Shown: in pieces, positions 1 to 12,400 of the stretch
Position numbering within the stretch: the first letter of the stretch is position 1
Layout: each line of letters begins with the position of its first letter
DNA from: Agrostemma githago
Lineage: Eukaryota > Streptophyta > Magnoliopsida > Caryophyllales > Caryophyllaceae
Length of the DNA stretch: 64,000 nucleotides
NCBI GenBank assembly: GCA_958450325.1
Contig: OY288245.1
Location: 61,925,441 to 61,989,440, forward strand
Reading direction: 5' to 3'
The notes under the pieces: model-generated
What the model saw: the letters and a program-made list of their open reading frames with translations, nothing else
The model's database searches: none
Told to the model about the DNA's origin: nothing
Made by a program: the position numbers and the translations under genes

Positions 1-13
1 AAGATATACTAAA

Positions 14-2381
14 GTGTATTTACTTAGGAATAAAAGTGAAGCTGAAGAGATGTTTATTAAATACAAAGCTGAGGTAGAAAATCAACTTGACAGAAAGATT
101 AAAAGAGTCAGGTCTGATAGAGGTGGTGAATATAGCTCTAATTACTTAACAGATTTTTGCGAGAAAAATGGATTAATTCATGAGACTAGCCCACCTTACC
201 AACCTCAGTCCAATGGAGTAGCTGAACGTAAAAACAGAACTTTAAAAGAAATGATGAATGCTATGCTCTTAAGTTCTGGCCTTTCTGATGATATGTGGGG
301 GGAAGCGGTGCTTTCAGCTTGTCACATTCTTAACAGGGTACCTCATAAGAAATTAGACAAGACACCCTATGAATTTTGGAAGGGTTTCGCCCCTAACTTA
401 AGTTTTCTTAAAGTGTGGGGGTGTTTGGCTAAAGTGGGTTTACCGAGTTTTAAGAGGCCTACTATAGGATCTAAAACATATGATTGCATTTTCATTGGTT
501 ATGCTCAAAATAGTGCTGCTTATAGATTCATGTCATTGAATGATCGTTCTATTTCTGAAGCAAGAGATGCCGAGTTTTTTGAGCATGTTTTCCCTTTAAA
601 GAAAGTTGTTGATTCACCTCCTGAATTGCCTGATATGCCTATTAATCCTGTTGATAATTCTATGCATGCTAGTAGTAGTTCTGTTGATGATCATGCTAGT
701 GAACCTAGAAGGAGTAAAAGGCCTAGAATTGAAAAGAATTTCGGAGATGATTTTATCACAACGTTCTTAACTGAAAATGCTAGTGATGATTGTGCTTGCT
801 TTGAATTTGTTTCTGCCTTTTTAATAGAAGATGACCCAAAAACGTATGATGAAGCGATGAGATCCATAGATGCTATTTTTTGGGAAGAAGCTATTAAAAA
901 TGAGTTAGATTCTATTGCATTTAATCAGACCTGGGAATTGACAGATTTACCTAAGGGTAGTAAACCCATTAGTAGTAAATGGATTTTCAAAAGAAAACTG
1001 AGACCTGATGGTACAATAGAAAGGTTCAAAGCTAGACTTGTAGTGAGAGGATTTACACAAAAGAAAGATATTGATTATTTCGATACCTACTCACCTGTGA
1101 CTAAGATTTCCACCATTAGAACTCTCATTGCTTTGGCTGCTATTCATGATCTTGTTGTTCATCAAATGGATGTTAAAACTGCCTTCTTGAATGGTGACCT
1201 AAAAGAAGAGATCTATATGACTCAACCCGAGGGGTTTGTGGTAAAGGGTCAAGAGAGTAAGGTGTGTAAATTGAGAAAATCGCTATATGGTCTAAAACAA
1301 GCACCTAAACAGTGGTATGAGAAATTTCACAACACTTTGATTGAGGATGGCTACATAACTAACAATTCTGATTCATGTGTGTACTCTAAGATGTTTGGAT
1401 CAGACTGTGTGATTATCTGCCTATATGTTGATGACATGTTAATTATTGGTAGTAATTTATTTGTTGTAAATAAAACCAAACAATTTCTGTCGTCAAAATT
1501 TGAGATGAAAGACTTCGGAGAAGCTGATGTTATTCTTGGAGTCAAATTGGTTAAAAACTCATCTGGAATATCCTTAAGTCAATCTCATTTTGTTGAGAAA
1601 GTGTTGAAGAAATTTGATAGTTTTGATGTTGAACCTGCTAGAACTCCTTATGATGCTAGTATACCTCTGCGCAAAAACCTGGGTGAGAGTGTATCCCAAA
1701 AGGAGTATGCTAAAATTATAGGAAGTGTGATGTTTCTCATGAACTGTACTCGACCTGACATTGCTTATGCTGTTAGTAGGCTAAGCCGGTACACACACAA
1801 CCCTAATGGTGAACATTGGAATGCCCTCCGACGTTTACTAAGATATTTTGAAAGGAACAGTTAATTCATGTCTGCATTTCGGTAGATATCCCGCTGTATT
1901 AGAAGGATATACTGATGCGAACTGGATTGCAGGTAATGATGAAACAAGTTCCACAAGTGGTTTTGTGTTCACCTTGGGAGGAGGAGCTATATCGTGGAAG
2001 TCTGGGAAACAGACTTGTATAGCAACCTCCACCATGGAGTCCGAGTTCATTGCTCTTGAGCTGGCAAGTCAAGAAGCAGATTGGTTGAGAAACTTACTAG
2101 CTGACATACCAGTGTGGGGGGGACAGGTTGCACCAGTCTCCTTACACTGTGACTGTCAAGCAGCCATCGGCGTTGCTAAGAATGATGTCTATAATGGTAA
2201 GAAAAGACACATTCGGATCAGGCACGCTGTGGTAAAACAATTCCTGAAAAATGGAGTGATTGCTATAGACTTTGTGAGGTCTGAACGCAATCTTGCAGAT
2301 CCTTTCACAAAAGGATTACCGAGAAGAATAGTTCTCGAATCGTCGAGGGGAATGGGGTTAAGGTCCTTAAGTCAAGATTAG
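14..2381 (+). pseudogene. pol: copia pol: integrase C-terminal part, RT, RNase H (frameshifted)
   Basis: Reads into the window without a visible start. The first 150 or so residues are the end of the integrase core, with RSDRGGEY (second catalytic Asp) and PQSNGVAERKNRT (catalytic Glu), followed by the copia-type TPYEFWKG segment. RT follows (KWIFKRK, KARLVVRGF, MDVKTAFLNG) with its catalytic YVDD near residue 471. RNase H is in a second frame from 1848 (YTDANWIAG, TSGFVF, STMESEFIAL). The break is a one-base excess in a T run at 1846-1849; on either side the protein is continuous with the family. The lesion leaves RT complete but removes RNase H, so the copy is probably inactive. Similar in plan to Tnt1-type plant copia polyproteins. 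Confidence 0.92.
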
Positions 2382-2890
2382 AGTATGAATCTTGATGGGC
2401 TTTTTAAACTCATATTCCTATGGCGATACATAATCCATAGCCAGTATTGGTGGTGCTTTGAGACGCACTTGATGGATTGTGTGAATGAATAAAGGTTGGA
2501 TATAGGTCCTTAATGGCTTACATGAGATGTGCTACTGAGAAGCACTAGGCCACCTACGTGTGTGTAATGGTTTCGCCATTATCTAGTGGAGAATGAGAAA
2601 TTCACTAGAGCACACACTAGAACCAAGGTAAACGCATGGGCTTGAAAGCGTTGCACTTAGAAATTGCGGAACGACAAATTTTTGAAGGTATGATATGTGT
2701 TGTGGGGGTCTCAACCGAAGCTCAATTAGGAATTCAAATCGAAAGATATTCTCTAGTTGTAAGTAAGTTGTTGCCTCACCTCACTAAAACGTCAATTCAA
2801 GTCGTTAGACATTGAACGTTTAAGTATCCAGTCCTTCCTTACCCAGAATTTTTCTTTTTCTGTCTCTCCCTTGTGCCATCAGTGGGGGAT
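2382..2890 (+). other. copia 3' noncoding region with polypurine tract
   Basis: About 500 bp between the RNase H stop and the 3' LTR. No coding signal is seen. The last ten bases, AGTGGGGGAT at 2881-2890, are the polypurine tract that primes plus-strand synthesis and sit directly against the LTR. Confidence 0.75.
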
Positions 2891-3729
2891 TGTTGGTTGA
2901 TGGCAAGAAGTAGTGTTTGCTTTTCTCTTCTTTTTGTTATCCCACATTGGTGAGGGAAGGAACTTGTTTGTTCCTTATAAGGCTCTCTCTTCCTTTGGTC
3001 TTCAAGTTGTGAGATAGTGGGCCTTTTATGGTGAGTGTTGTGGGTTGGGCTTGTACAACACACACGCACGCGCGCGTGTGCCCGGCCCGGCTCGGTCTCG
3101 GGCTCGGGCTCGGGTGGAGCACCTGCGGTGCGGGCTGTGCCCGACTTTTACACCTTTTTGGGCCTTGGGTTCTTGTGTGTGTGTGTCCAGGTTCAGTTTT
3201 TGGTGGGAGGAGCAGTGTGTCCAGGTTCAGTATTTGGTGGGAGGATTATTCTGGCCATTAATAGGGTTGATTACGTTTATGGCCTGCCTTTTTTGAATCG
3301 GTCTGTAGGCTCCTCTTACCTATATATACCTGCTGCTCCTCACTCCAGAATACACACAAAAACCACACTACTCTTCTCTCACACTTCTATATTCCTCTCT
3401 ATATTCTGGGTTCGTTCTTTGTCGTTCCAAGTTCACAATCTCGAGTGGTCGATTTCTGTGAACTGCAGTGTTAACCTTGGGAAACTACCGGCTTCGTAGA
3501 CGATAACCACCTCTGTCGTGCCGATATAGTTTTCAAGGCAGTGGTCTCCTTACCACGGCGCTGCACAGTCCGTTTCGTTGTCTGTCCGATTGTTGCCTTC
3601 GGTTACTGTCGCCTTTGGTTTGCTGCTGCTGCTGCATCTGCTACTTTCGGTTTTTTCCTTACCCTCTGCTCTTTGTTGTCTCGGTTCAGTCGTTCTTTCG
3701 GTTTTTATTGTTGTTTCTCGATACCAACA
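2891..3729 (+). repeat. copia 3' LTR (839 bp)
   Basis: Starts TGTTGGT just after the polypurine tract and ends ACCAACA at 3723-3729. A TATATATA box lies at 3321-3328. A GC-rich low-complexity stretch of CG/TG and CTCGGG units lies at 3060-3120. Several reading frames of 60-150 codons cross it, but none has family resemblance and I do not regard them as genes. Confidence 0.85.
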
Positions 3730-4089
3730 AAATCCACCCAGTTTGGGGGAGATGGGGAGGGTAGTAGCCACTCATATCCCCCTTGACAGTATATCCCTGA
3801 GGGTCAGGGATCCATTGTTCATTTATGTAGCATTGCTTCAGCTTTTCTTTAGTATATCAGATTGCTTTCCAAGTCCAAGAAGCATCCCAAGGAGGTAATC
3901 AATCATATCAGGTATGTTGCTTTACATAGACAAAGTTAATCCATTTGATCCATAGGTTGTCCATTGCCTCTTTCTTCTTCCCCTTGCAACATCATTCCCC
4001 AAGTATTAAAACTATGATTCTGATCTTTTTGCCCAAATTGGGTCAGCATCGGACCGGGCAAGAATCACCAAAATTGTTGGACCAAAAAG
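3730..4089. other. spacer, nothing recognised
   Basis: About 360 bp right of the copia LTR. It begins with purine-rich sequence and has no convincing reading frame, RNA gene or repeat. Confidence 0.4.
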
Positions 4090-4393
4090 TAGGGGTCTTC
4101 ACCGGTCCAAACTGGACCGAACCGGACCAATTTTGAAGCAGACTAGACCGAAAAAATAGACTAAATTTGATTTATTTATTTTTAAAGTGTGGACCGAACC
4201 GGACCGGAGACCGGTCACCAATTTTTTGGAGACCCAGAGACCGAACTGTTTTGTGCCCGGTCTAGGTTAGTCTGTTTTACCGGTTCAACCACTTTTTGAA
4301 CACGCCAACCAGAGAGCATACCAGAATTTTTAATTACGATTCCGGCCCGGACCGGTCAATTTTCCGATCCAGACCAAATTTTGCACACCCCTA
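4090..4393. mobile_element. hAT-like MITE (about 300 bp), degenerate
   Basis: Left end TAGGGGTCTTCA and right end, read on the minus strand, TAGGGGTGTGCA match at 10 of 12 positions, a terminus common in plant hAT-derived MITEs. The interior is rich in GGACCGAACCGG-type words in both orientations. No clear 8-bp target duplication is visible, so the borders could be off by a few bases or the ends decayed. Confidence 0.45.
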
Positions 4394-6135
4394 GCTAATT
4401 GTATATGTGTGATAGTGATGGTCGAAAAGGGTGAAATGATGGATTGATGTGATGGTAATGGTGATTCATGGTTTAACTAGGAGAAGTATGGATGAATTAG
4501 AAAAAGTGATGACATATGAATCAAGTAGTCGATAAGTGATGAGCTCAGGAAGGTCGGATGCGTCAGCCAAGGCTAAGTATTCGGTCTCATCAATTGTCCG
4601 ATCCCTCGACAACTAAGTGGAGCAAGACACAGTTGAGTTATCGAATTATGCGATTTCTTTTTGCCACTTCGCTTTTGAGAGGCTCGAGGCAATTAAGTGT
4701 TTGTGTCACGATTGTGTCCACGGTTTACTACAGCTGAGGTAACATGCACTTTTCTTCTATGTCTTCCTTTGCCATTTATGGGGATTTGACGGCGTGCGTT
4801 GGTCCTTCCATAAATGTTGACAAAAAGAAGACAAATAAATAACAATCAATTAATCTCTTGCGTAATGATATTTTAATAAGCTGAGCTAGTGTTTTATTAC
4901 AAATAGAAGTACGTAAAATGTAAGTAATTTTTAAAATTGTTATTAACATTCTTGTAGACACCTCGATTTGTACCGGGTATCTATTCGAGTCGCCTCAACG
5001 CCCGATGCTGATCAGACTGCAAAATGTTGCAATTCGATGTTTTAGATTATTTTTCTATAGTTCGATTCAAAACGCTACTCGGAAATATTAATTCAACATC
5101 GAGTCAATCATAGTGGCGTCCCCACTAACTAGATTCATTTCCAGCTCCGGGACCCCGAATCGGTCTCAGAATGCAAATTCAAATCCGAGTTAAGCCGCGT
5201 AAACCGAGCCCATTACCTAAACCCTTTTCCTAGTCACCGGTCACGCTACCTTGAGCGTCATCTAATATCTCGTGATTACGGTAAAGATTGTGTATCCCTC
5301 CATTTAGGAGAGTTTGCGAGTTACGGCGCATGGCAACTCGATCGCCTTATAGCAAGCGCTTCAGTTTTGGGTCGCCTCGACCCAGGCACCTTAACCCTGA
5401 GACGCCTCATTCCAGGCGCTTAAGCACAAATTTTGATCTAAAAATCACTACGGAGTATAAAATATAAATACAGTCATTCCCTCGACTTCAAAAACAACAA
5501 TTCAGAATCCTTGATTCATGACTTCAGAGTTCTTAACTCGATCCTGGAGCAATTTCAGAACTTATTGAAGTCATTTATCGGTTGCTACTACTACCTCCCT
5601 GTTGTTGTGATGTGTTGATGGTTGCTACAAGTAGTAGTTATGGATAACTGAAGTCACTTGCATAGTTAAATGCAATGTTTAACTTGGTGAATTAAATGGT
5701 TGAGATCCATCTGCCATTAAGTTTGATAGTTTTTTTTTTCAATTTGTAGAAGGTTGCGTAAGTTATAGATTGTAATGCAAGTAGTTATTGTATCTATTTT
5801 GATAGTTTTGTTTTCAATTTGTAGAAAGTTGCGTAAGTTAGAGATTGTAATGTAGGTAGTTATTGTATCTATTGAGGTAGCCGAATGTGAACATTTCTCA
5901 TAACAATTGTATTTCAAGTTGGAGGGAAAAAAAGGAGTTCATCTTTTCCACTCTCCCAATCTTTATGAATTAATTAGCCTCTTATATGGTTGAAGAGAAA
6001 TTTAAAAGAATAAACATAATGTTTGGAGATGTTGCCGCCATATTGCAAAGGATGAAAATGTTGATGCATAAAGCGAAAGGATTGCATAATTGTGCATAAT
6101 GTAATCAAGGACATTTTGGTAACTAAATAGAAGTA
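4394..6135. other. spacer with possible degenerate LTR and a short tandem duplication
   Basis: No gene recognised. From about 4953 the sequence TGTAGACACCTCG resembles the sense start of the Tat-type LTRs seen elsewhere in this window (TGTAGACACC), and GC-rich sequence continues to about 5440. This may be a solo-LTR remnant, but I could not place its other end. A unit of about 77 bp (TTTGATAGTTTT...TATTGTATCTAT) occurs twice in tandem at about 5722-5875. Confidence 0.35.
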
Positions 6136-6364
6136 CTCCCTCCGAGTTCCTATTATTGACACGTATTCCTTTTTGAATTGAGTTTGATATTTTTATCCAT
6201 TTTTCATTTTAGGCCATAAATATATAATTCACATTGACCCACTCATTTCTCTCTCTTGTTTCTTTTTTAAGCAAATGGGTCAATCATAGGAACGAACCAC
6301 TCATTTTCTCTTCCTTATTTTTAACCAAAAAGCAAATGGATCAATCATAGGAACTCAGAGGGAG
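6136..6364. mobile_element. Stowaway-like MITE (229 bp)
   Basis: Left end CTCCCTCCGAGTTCCTAT, preceded by TA. The right end read on the minus strand is CTCCCTCTGAGTTCCTAT. CTCCCTCC termini with a TA target are the Stowaway (Tc1/mariner MITE) signature; on the right the TA is one base further out. Inside, AAGCAAATGG[GA]TCAATCATAGGAAC occurs twice, so the right arm is partly duplicated. Confidence 0.62.
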
Positions 6365-7287
6365 CTAAGTTCGGAGTGAAACGCCAATGTTTTACCTCTT
6401 CCATTAAAAATTGTGCACAAAGTAAATGTAAATAACCTAATGAAACAGCGCAAATTTTTGGGAGAGACGGTCTCTCAATAACTTATTGAGAGACCACTCT
6501 TCAGTACCACTCTATGTCATATTTGTACCCTTAAATGAAACAGAGGGAGTCAGAATATAAGGGTCGAGCAAAGGCAATCATTATAGGACAAGGGTCGGTG
6601 ATAAATCCGGAGACCGGTCAACCCCAAAACTCAAACCCGGACACCGGACCGGTCAATCCCATCAATCTGGTTTTTCCGAGTTTGGACAGGATCGAACCGA
6701 AGGAAGACTGATCAATTTTATGGGACCCGAGAGACCGGACCGATATGTATTCTGTCCGGTGCTGTCCATAACGCCTAAAATCTAGCACACCATGGAGCTT
6801 GAAAAAAATTGATGAAGAGAAAGACGCCTAAACAAAGCCAAGATGCAATCTAATTTTGCTCAACCAAACCTGGACCAGGACCAACCTTACAAAGACACGC
6901 GGCATAACAGTGAGTCAGTGACTAGACCTACTTGATGAGTAAATATCACCGGCCTTAGCGGCACCAGAACCAGTAAGACCCAATTCAGGCATAACACCCC
7001 CAAGGTAGTAGCACAACATAAATCCCTGCTTCATGTCGAATATAGAGCGTTCAGAGAGAGAAGCAAGACACGTTATTGCACAGACAACATAGAATGCATC
7101 CAGCAAAATGAGAAACACTATAATCAAGTAACAGATAATGCTCAAACATGCCTTACAAGAAAATGGTATTTCAAGTAACAAGCTAGAAGTGGATATACAT
7201 GATCAACCTCTCGGAAGAAAGCTATTGAGTTCTGAAAACGGCTCTGTTACACCAGTAGTTCATTTGGCTTTCAATGAAATGATAGCA
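6365..7287. other. AHP 3' flank and untranslated region, with a MITE-like remnant
   Basis: Holds a perfect 27-bp palindrome at 6469-6495 and, at about 6590-6775, a block rich in ACCGGTC words like the hAT-like MITE at 4090. The part next to 7287 should contain the 3' UTR of the AHP gene, which is transcribed leftwards. I found no standard AATAAA on that strand. A minus-strand open frame at 6915-7181 looks chance-like and is not called. Confidence 0.4.
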
Positions 7288-10200
7288 TTACATAATCGGG
7301 AGGGTCGGTATCGTTCCACCATTCTTGACGATTTCTTGCTCCACCTACAACAGTCGAGGGAAAAGAGACAAGCAGAACCTGAAAGTGAGAAAAGCATAGA
7401 AGCAAACGCAAGTTCTGATTCATAACAAAAACTTTGATACAACGCATTTCCCTTGCATCAAACACTAGTTTATTTTTGAACCTTAGTCCAAAAGTGATTT
7501 GGAGGTGGCTGATGACACAAACTATTTTTAAAACCATCAATAGGCGGTAAATCACAAAAAAAAAAATAATGAAAAATAAAAGATTAGTAAAGGCAGACAC
7601 AATAAAAAAAAATATCTTCCTCCTACTCAGATTATCTTCCCAGTTTCCTTTCCGAGTCACCTCAAAATGGTCTTTCCACTTCTTTTTTTGAATAAATACT
7701 CTGTATTATGGATTCCATATAAACCTTATATCAGTTCTCTCTATTTTTCTTTATTTAACCATGTAAATGGTTTCCAAGCAAAATAGACGTGAGAAGATAA
7801 TAATACTGAGGAAGTAGTTAAAATCGATGTTTGACTCCGTCTAAAATGAAGTGTGTGCCAACTGCCAAGGGACGAATTGAGCTATTTTATTAAAAAGTAT
7901 AAGCCGTTTAGCTTAAAATGAAGGGTCAAAGCCAATGACTAAGGGTCGAGTGTCTGGGTCCGACTTCTTTTACAATCTACCCTAACATTTATCAGCCACA
8001 TTCAAAGTGTGAACCAGTTAGAAATAATTATGTGAAACACTATCCTCTTTAACATCATCTAGACAGTTACCTTGAAAAGATATTCGAATTTCTTTTTCAG
8101 AACATTATATTCCTGCTGCAAGATCTGAAGACAAGTCAGACATCTACGCCACATGCAAAAAAAAAGGGATCAGTGTATCAACTGGACATGACTTTTGAAA
8201 CTTTCTTACGTGGTAAAGGGGAACGAAATGTCATTCACAATGAGTAGAGCGTATTATTAAAACCTAACAGATAATGTAGTACAGAAACAGTGACAAAGAT
8301 CAGCTACTTCCGGATGACCCAAAGTAAAAATTGAGTTGAGAATGTAGTTAGGCTAATTACAGTTGCTGAATATCAAATGCAGGCACCATATAGAAGTTAC
8401 TCCATGTAGCTTATAAGAGTGCTTTATGAATTTAATCATGAATAACTCTTTCAGCATATTTCTCTCGCTAGGTACCTCTATCACCTCGATCTATGGAGCT
8501 TATAAGAGTCCTTGATAAAAATTTAATCATGAAGGGAAGTTTAACACTATCATAACCACTCTCGTAACCATGTCAAATGAAGGTTATGAAACAATCTCAC
8601 CAAATCGGTGTGTCCGAGTCTCTGAGACAATGACGCGCCCTACATTTGGAGCCAGGTCGCGGGGTCAGAGTAATATAGCTTCTTAAATAAGGGGTTATTT
8701 GTTACAAAAGAGTAAAAGCTGTGTCAGCATGAAATAAATCTTATAAAGTAACCAAGTTACCATTAAACATAAACTTTTTTAACTTTGAAGGTGATATGAC
8801 CATAAACGCAAACAAACACCGTTGACTGTTCTTATGTTTGAGTTGCTAGCTTCATAGTTCATACTGGAAATAACATTTGAAAGGTTCAATAAATTAGATA
8901 CTTTCTACCTTTCTCTGGAACAAAAAACATATCTTAAAACGGATTAAATTAAAAGCATTATTTTGTCATCACACAGTAGAAAAAAAATAGTTAACTCAGT
9001 TATTTCAGGTGCTTAAAGTTAAAAGAAACACCAGGCATCAGATTAATCAATCACAGTTATTCCTCACAAAGTAAGCTAGTTAGCAGATTGATATTGGCTT
9101 ATAACACCAGTTTTCAGGTTCATCCTAGGCAGATAAGGAGGACTTAGAATTATAGTCGTCAAATAAGTCGTGAGTTAGCAACTTAGAATTATAGCAAACT
9201 AAGGCGAATCATGACGAGAATAACACAGTTTAACAAACTTGTACTCACTTAACACATTTAATTTGATTAATCTTCTCAACCTGTTAACTAAACATGCTCA
9301 GAAATCTCGATACTGACCCTCTATTTGTGTCCAGTTTATGCTCTTTTGTGTATTAAGGTAGATTCTAGACAATGCTATACATAAAAATTTCAGATGTAAG
9401 AATATGGTTGAACTGGCCATGACTCACAATCTAAGCAATGGAGACCTTTGTCCTAAAATTAGTATACTAGTCCCACAGGAAGGTTTACAAAAATTAAATA
9501 GAGATACTTGGTGTTAAATATTCAGAGTTGCTTAAAATAGTCAAAGATCATACTAACATATACACTTCATAGACAAGTCTCTAGCTCTACTTTTTGTCAG
9601 TTGCACTACTTTCGTTTGTTCAAGCAAAAAATGTGTCCACTAGGTACGTGACACCCATATCCTTGCATGCCGTGTTAGATACGGACAAGACCCTTGAAGT
9701 GAAAGGCCAGAATAAGTTGCTAACAAAATGCCAATCCAATTTGAGTTGTTTCATGTTGACCTATTTTAAAAATTAATTGAGAAACATCAATATGAACCCC
9801 ATATTTTGTCTTTGGGACATGTCAAGTTCACGTGTCAAAGTACAATGTAAACTCTTCCACACAATGTTCATCTTGGGTTATTATGGACAGCTTTTATGTT
9901 GCTAACACAAGTAAAGTTCCTAACTGGTTACTTTAACTATATTTAACATTTTAAGTTTTTAACTATTAGAACAAATGAGATAAACCAAAGTACAAATGCT
10001 TAATCGCCTTAATACACTATAAAACACTGAAACTGTGCTGGAGTGACAGAGTGACAGAGGCTCCTGATTCTTGTACTAGCATAATTTTATTTTTTATTTC
10101 TTGTTAAAGGGTTGATAAGGCTGGAAACGAATTGGGGGAAGAAGGGGACAGATACCTTGAGCACACGGATATTCAATAACACTATCACTTATTCTGAATG

Positions 10201-12256
10201 TTGAGTAGAATGCAATGATACACGGCGCTTCTGAATTTTCATGGGTGTTGTGAAGCAACTTATTCGAAGATGCTTTACATAATGTGTACTAGTTTGATGC
10301 TAAGTTTGAATTATTATTTTTTGTTGATTCAGAGTCAGCAGATTTAGTGTGTATGGTTGGCAGCCTGTCCTGTATGCGCAGGAGTTTGCCTGATGCAAAA
10401 CTGATTGAAGTGGTACCAGCAGCGTTTCCACTGTTATTCACAAGAAGAAGAAAAAAAGAACATGATTTGGCTGAGTGATGATATCTAAATCTCATGTATA
10501 TCAATGCCAAAAAAAACATATCCTTGTAATCTCATAAATGATAATCTGTTAAGAGTCCTCCCAAGTTCTAATATCCATACACAAAAGTTCCTGCCAAAAG
10601 ATATTTTATTACCTTACAATATTTTGATTTGGAATATAATGGTACAAATCAAAATTACTAACTAAAGTGTTTGCATTTCTTATTTTGTGAAGGCAATGCA
10701 ATCACTGAAGAATCTTTGTCTATAAATCTTCTGAAGAGACGCCCTATTGGCACTTACAACTGGGGGTTGTTGTACATCAACCACTCTTTACGCAGTTGTA
10801 GGCGGTAAAATTAATGCTATAATATACGGAGTGAGATATTTTCTTTTATGTATCGTTTGGAGGCAGCCTATTGGTTTTCAAATCTTAGGGCGTCATTAGC
10901 ATCTTTGAGTCACTGAGCTAATCTTGTTGCAACACATTCACCTCTTGTTACTGATATTAGTATTACGAGCAGAACGCATCTTGGACCTTTTATTTCACTT
11001 ATCATCAATGACATCAAAGTTCCATTGTCAAAGTGGATCTTAAAACAGAATTACAATACAACAACCAACTCCTCCAATGCTCCCCAGAGACCAGTAGCCG
11101 GACAATTTATCACTACCACTTCATTAATGGTCAAAATGACAGCATCACGTGTCAAACATATATCAATATAATGAGGGAATAGGGCAATCTTTAAGGGGCA
11201 GAGGTAGTATTAATATTCACACTAGTGCAAACAACAATGATCGGCAAATTGTAGGAGCAATCCAATGGGAAAAAATTAGATTAAAGGTAGAGTTAAACTA
11301 CTTACGCATCACGATTTTTCTCCTCACAATAAGCGCGGAAGTGGACGCATTGGTTTTTGACCCTATTTGCTCCGATGCTGTAATATATAGAAGCATAAAA
11401 GAAACTCAGTCAGACAATCAGGTATCACATACCACCACGGCAGCAACTTCAAGTGATACGAATTTGAGTAGCGATCTTGAAATTCCTGGTTCGAGTCTTG
11501 ATGAATTCAAGTATGATGTGCGTGATCAGCAAAGGTTCGAGAATTACTTTGAATTTCGAAAGTCAGCAACTTATACATCATTGACTAAGGTATAGGCGTG
11601 GGTTAGGCAAATACTCTATCCAAGTTGTAGTGAAGGTGAGAGAGTTGTTTTTGGGCACAAAACATATAGAGTAGGAATTTGTGTGCGGTTTAGGACTGGT
11701 ATCATCAACAACAACATGCATAGAAAATAGAAATAGTAGTCCTTTGGGTTGGTTGAGCTTATAGAAATTGTTGTGCGATGGTGGAATATAAGTACGAGTA
11801 GTACCTAGAACTACTGCCCTTAAACTGATGAGCATGATTTGATACTTGGTTGAAGTCCACCTGAGACTGGTCACTGTGTTGTGTAAACACAAGAGAAGAG
11901 AGCATAAAAATGATTTATTCCGAGATTCGCACACAGAAATTGAAAAGAGAAAATTAGGGAAATGAATTGAATTGAAGGAGTTACAGAGCCTTCGCCAGAT
12001 TTTCAATAAGCTTTTCAGAATCCTGAAAAAAGAGTGTCACAACTTCAAAAACAAAATCAGGGCTGCTATCATCTGCCAATATCTGCAGTTGTTTGAACTG
12101 ATCGTCCAAATATCCCTGCAATTCTAACATCATCATCATCATCAGTAGACTGTAGATCGTTGAATAAATGGAGAATTTGAAGCCAGGAGATACCTCTCTG
12201 TATAAAGAAGTCATGTGTTTGATGAATCGCTCTTGCCACAGCTCCACTACTTCCAT
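7288..12256 (-). CDS. AHP: Histidine-containing phosphotransfer protein (AHP), six exons
   Basis: Two-component phosphorelay shuttle between cytokinin receptor kinases (cytosolic side of the ER membrane) and nuclear response regulators. I assembled it by hand on the minus strand from exons 12194-12256, 11985-12115, 11805-11873, 11306-11377, 8071-8143 and 7288-7344 (63+131+69+72+73+57 = 465 nt, 154 aa and stop). All five introns are GT..AG and every phase fits. The N-terminal helix contains YLDDQF; the HPt core carries HQFKGSSSS with phospho-acceptor His80. Next come IGANRVKNQC, CLTCLQILQQEY and a C-terminal GGTIPTLPIM tail. Length and exon pattern agree with the 150-156 aa plant AHP family. 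The exact paralogue is not decidable: HQFKG is AHP4-like, the tail AHP1/5-like. No break is seen, so it is probably functional. Confidence 0.94.
8144..11305 (-). other. AHP intron 4, unusually long (3,162 bp)
   Basis: Bounded by a GTAAGT donor after exon 4 and an AG acceptor at 8145-8144. The other four introns are 78, 111, 427 and 726 bp. No complete transposon was recognised inside. A roughly 40-bp word (GCTTATAAGAG..TTTAATCATGAA) occurs twice, near 8410 and 8495. A minus-strand frame at about 10300-10440 ends in a coding-like tail but does not fit the AHP protein. Confidence 0.6.
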
Positions 12257-12400
12257 CTTTTACTATGATTATGATTATTATGTATGTTTCTCCCTTCCTC
12301 TTTTCTGATTTAACAATCACTCATTTGTTTCAGACTTTGATGAATGATGGATGATAAGAGATGAGTTGGACGGTCTAGGAATATACAAGAGCTATTTCTT
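12257..12400 (-). promoter_or_regulatory. AHP proximal promoter and 5' UTR
   Basis: Only 144 bp separate the AHP start codon from the terminal-repeat element at 12401. A TATA-like TATATT lies at about 12380-12385 on the minus strand. The remaining leader is CT/GA-rich. This short stretch is all that remains of the original core promoter next to the gene. Confidence 0.4.

Larger units (their letters stand above)
1..3729 (+). mobile_element. Ty1/copia LTR retrotransposon, 5'-truncated by the window edge
   Basis: The 3' portion of a copia element: end of the integrase core, reverse transcriptase and RNase H in the copia order, a 3' noncoding leader, polypurine tract and 3' LTR. Gag, protease and the 5' LTR lie outside the window. 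The LTR termini TGTTGGT and ACCAACA are perfect inverted repeats, which fixes the right border at 3729. The five bases after it (AAATC, 3730-3734) are the expected target-site duplication, but the partner copy is not visible. Pol has a single-base frameshift, so this copy is not autonomous. Confidence 0.93.

Noticed and set aside
3028..3499. Overlapping plus-strand frames in the copia LTR
   Set aside because: GC-rich low-complexity LTR sequence. No start context or homologous domain.
6915..7181. Minus-strand frame of 88 codons with hydrophobic residues, downstream of AHP
   Set aside because: No family recognised; it lies where the AHP 3' UTR should be and has no start context or partner exon.
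7138..7425. 95-codon plus-strand open frame
   Set aside because: It overlaps the last AHP exon in antisense. The minus strand encodes the conserved AHP C-terminus.
10289..10519. Minus-strand frame with a coding-like C-terminus within AHP intron 4
   Set aside because: Its translation does not match AHP, and the gene is complete without it. No neighbouring exons fit.
11149..11595. 148-codon plus-strand open frame with protein-like composition
   Set aside because: It is antisense to AHP exon 4 and its flanking intron; the minus strand gives a family-matching exon with proper splice sites.
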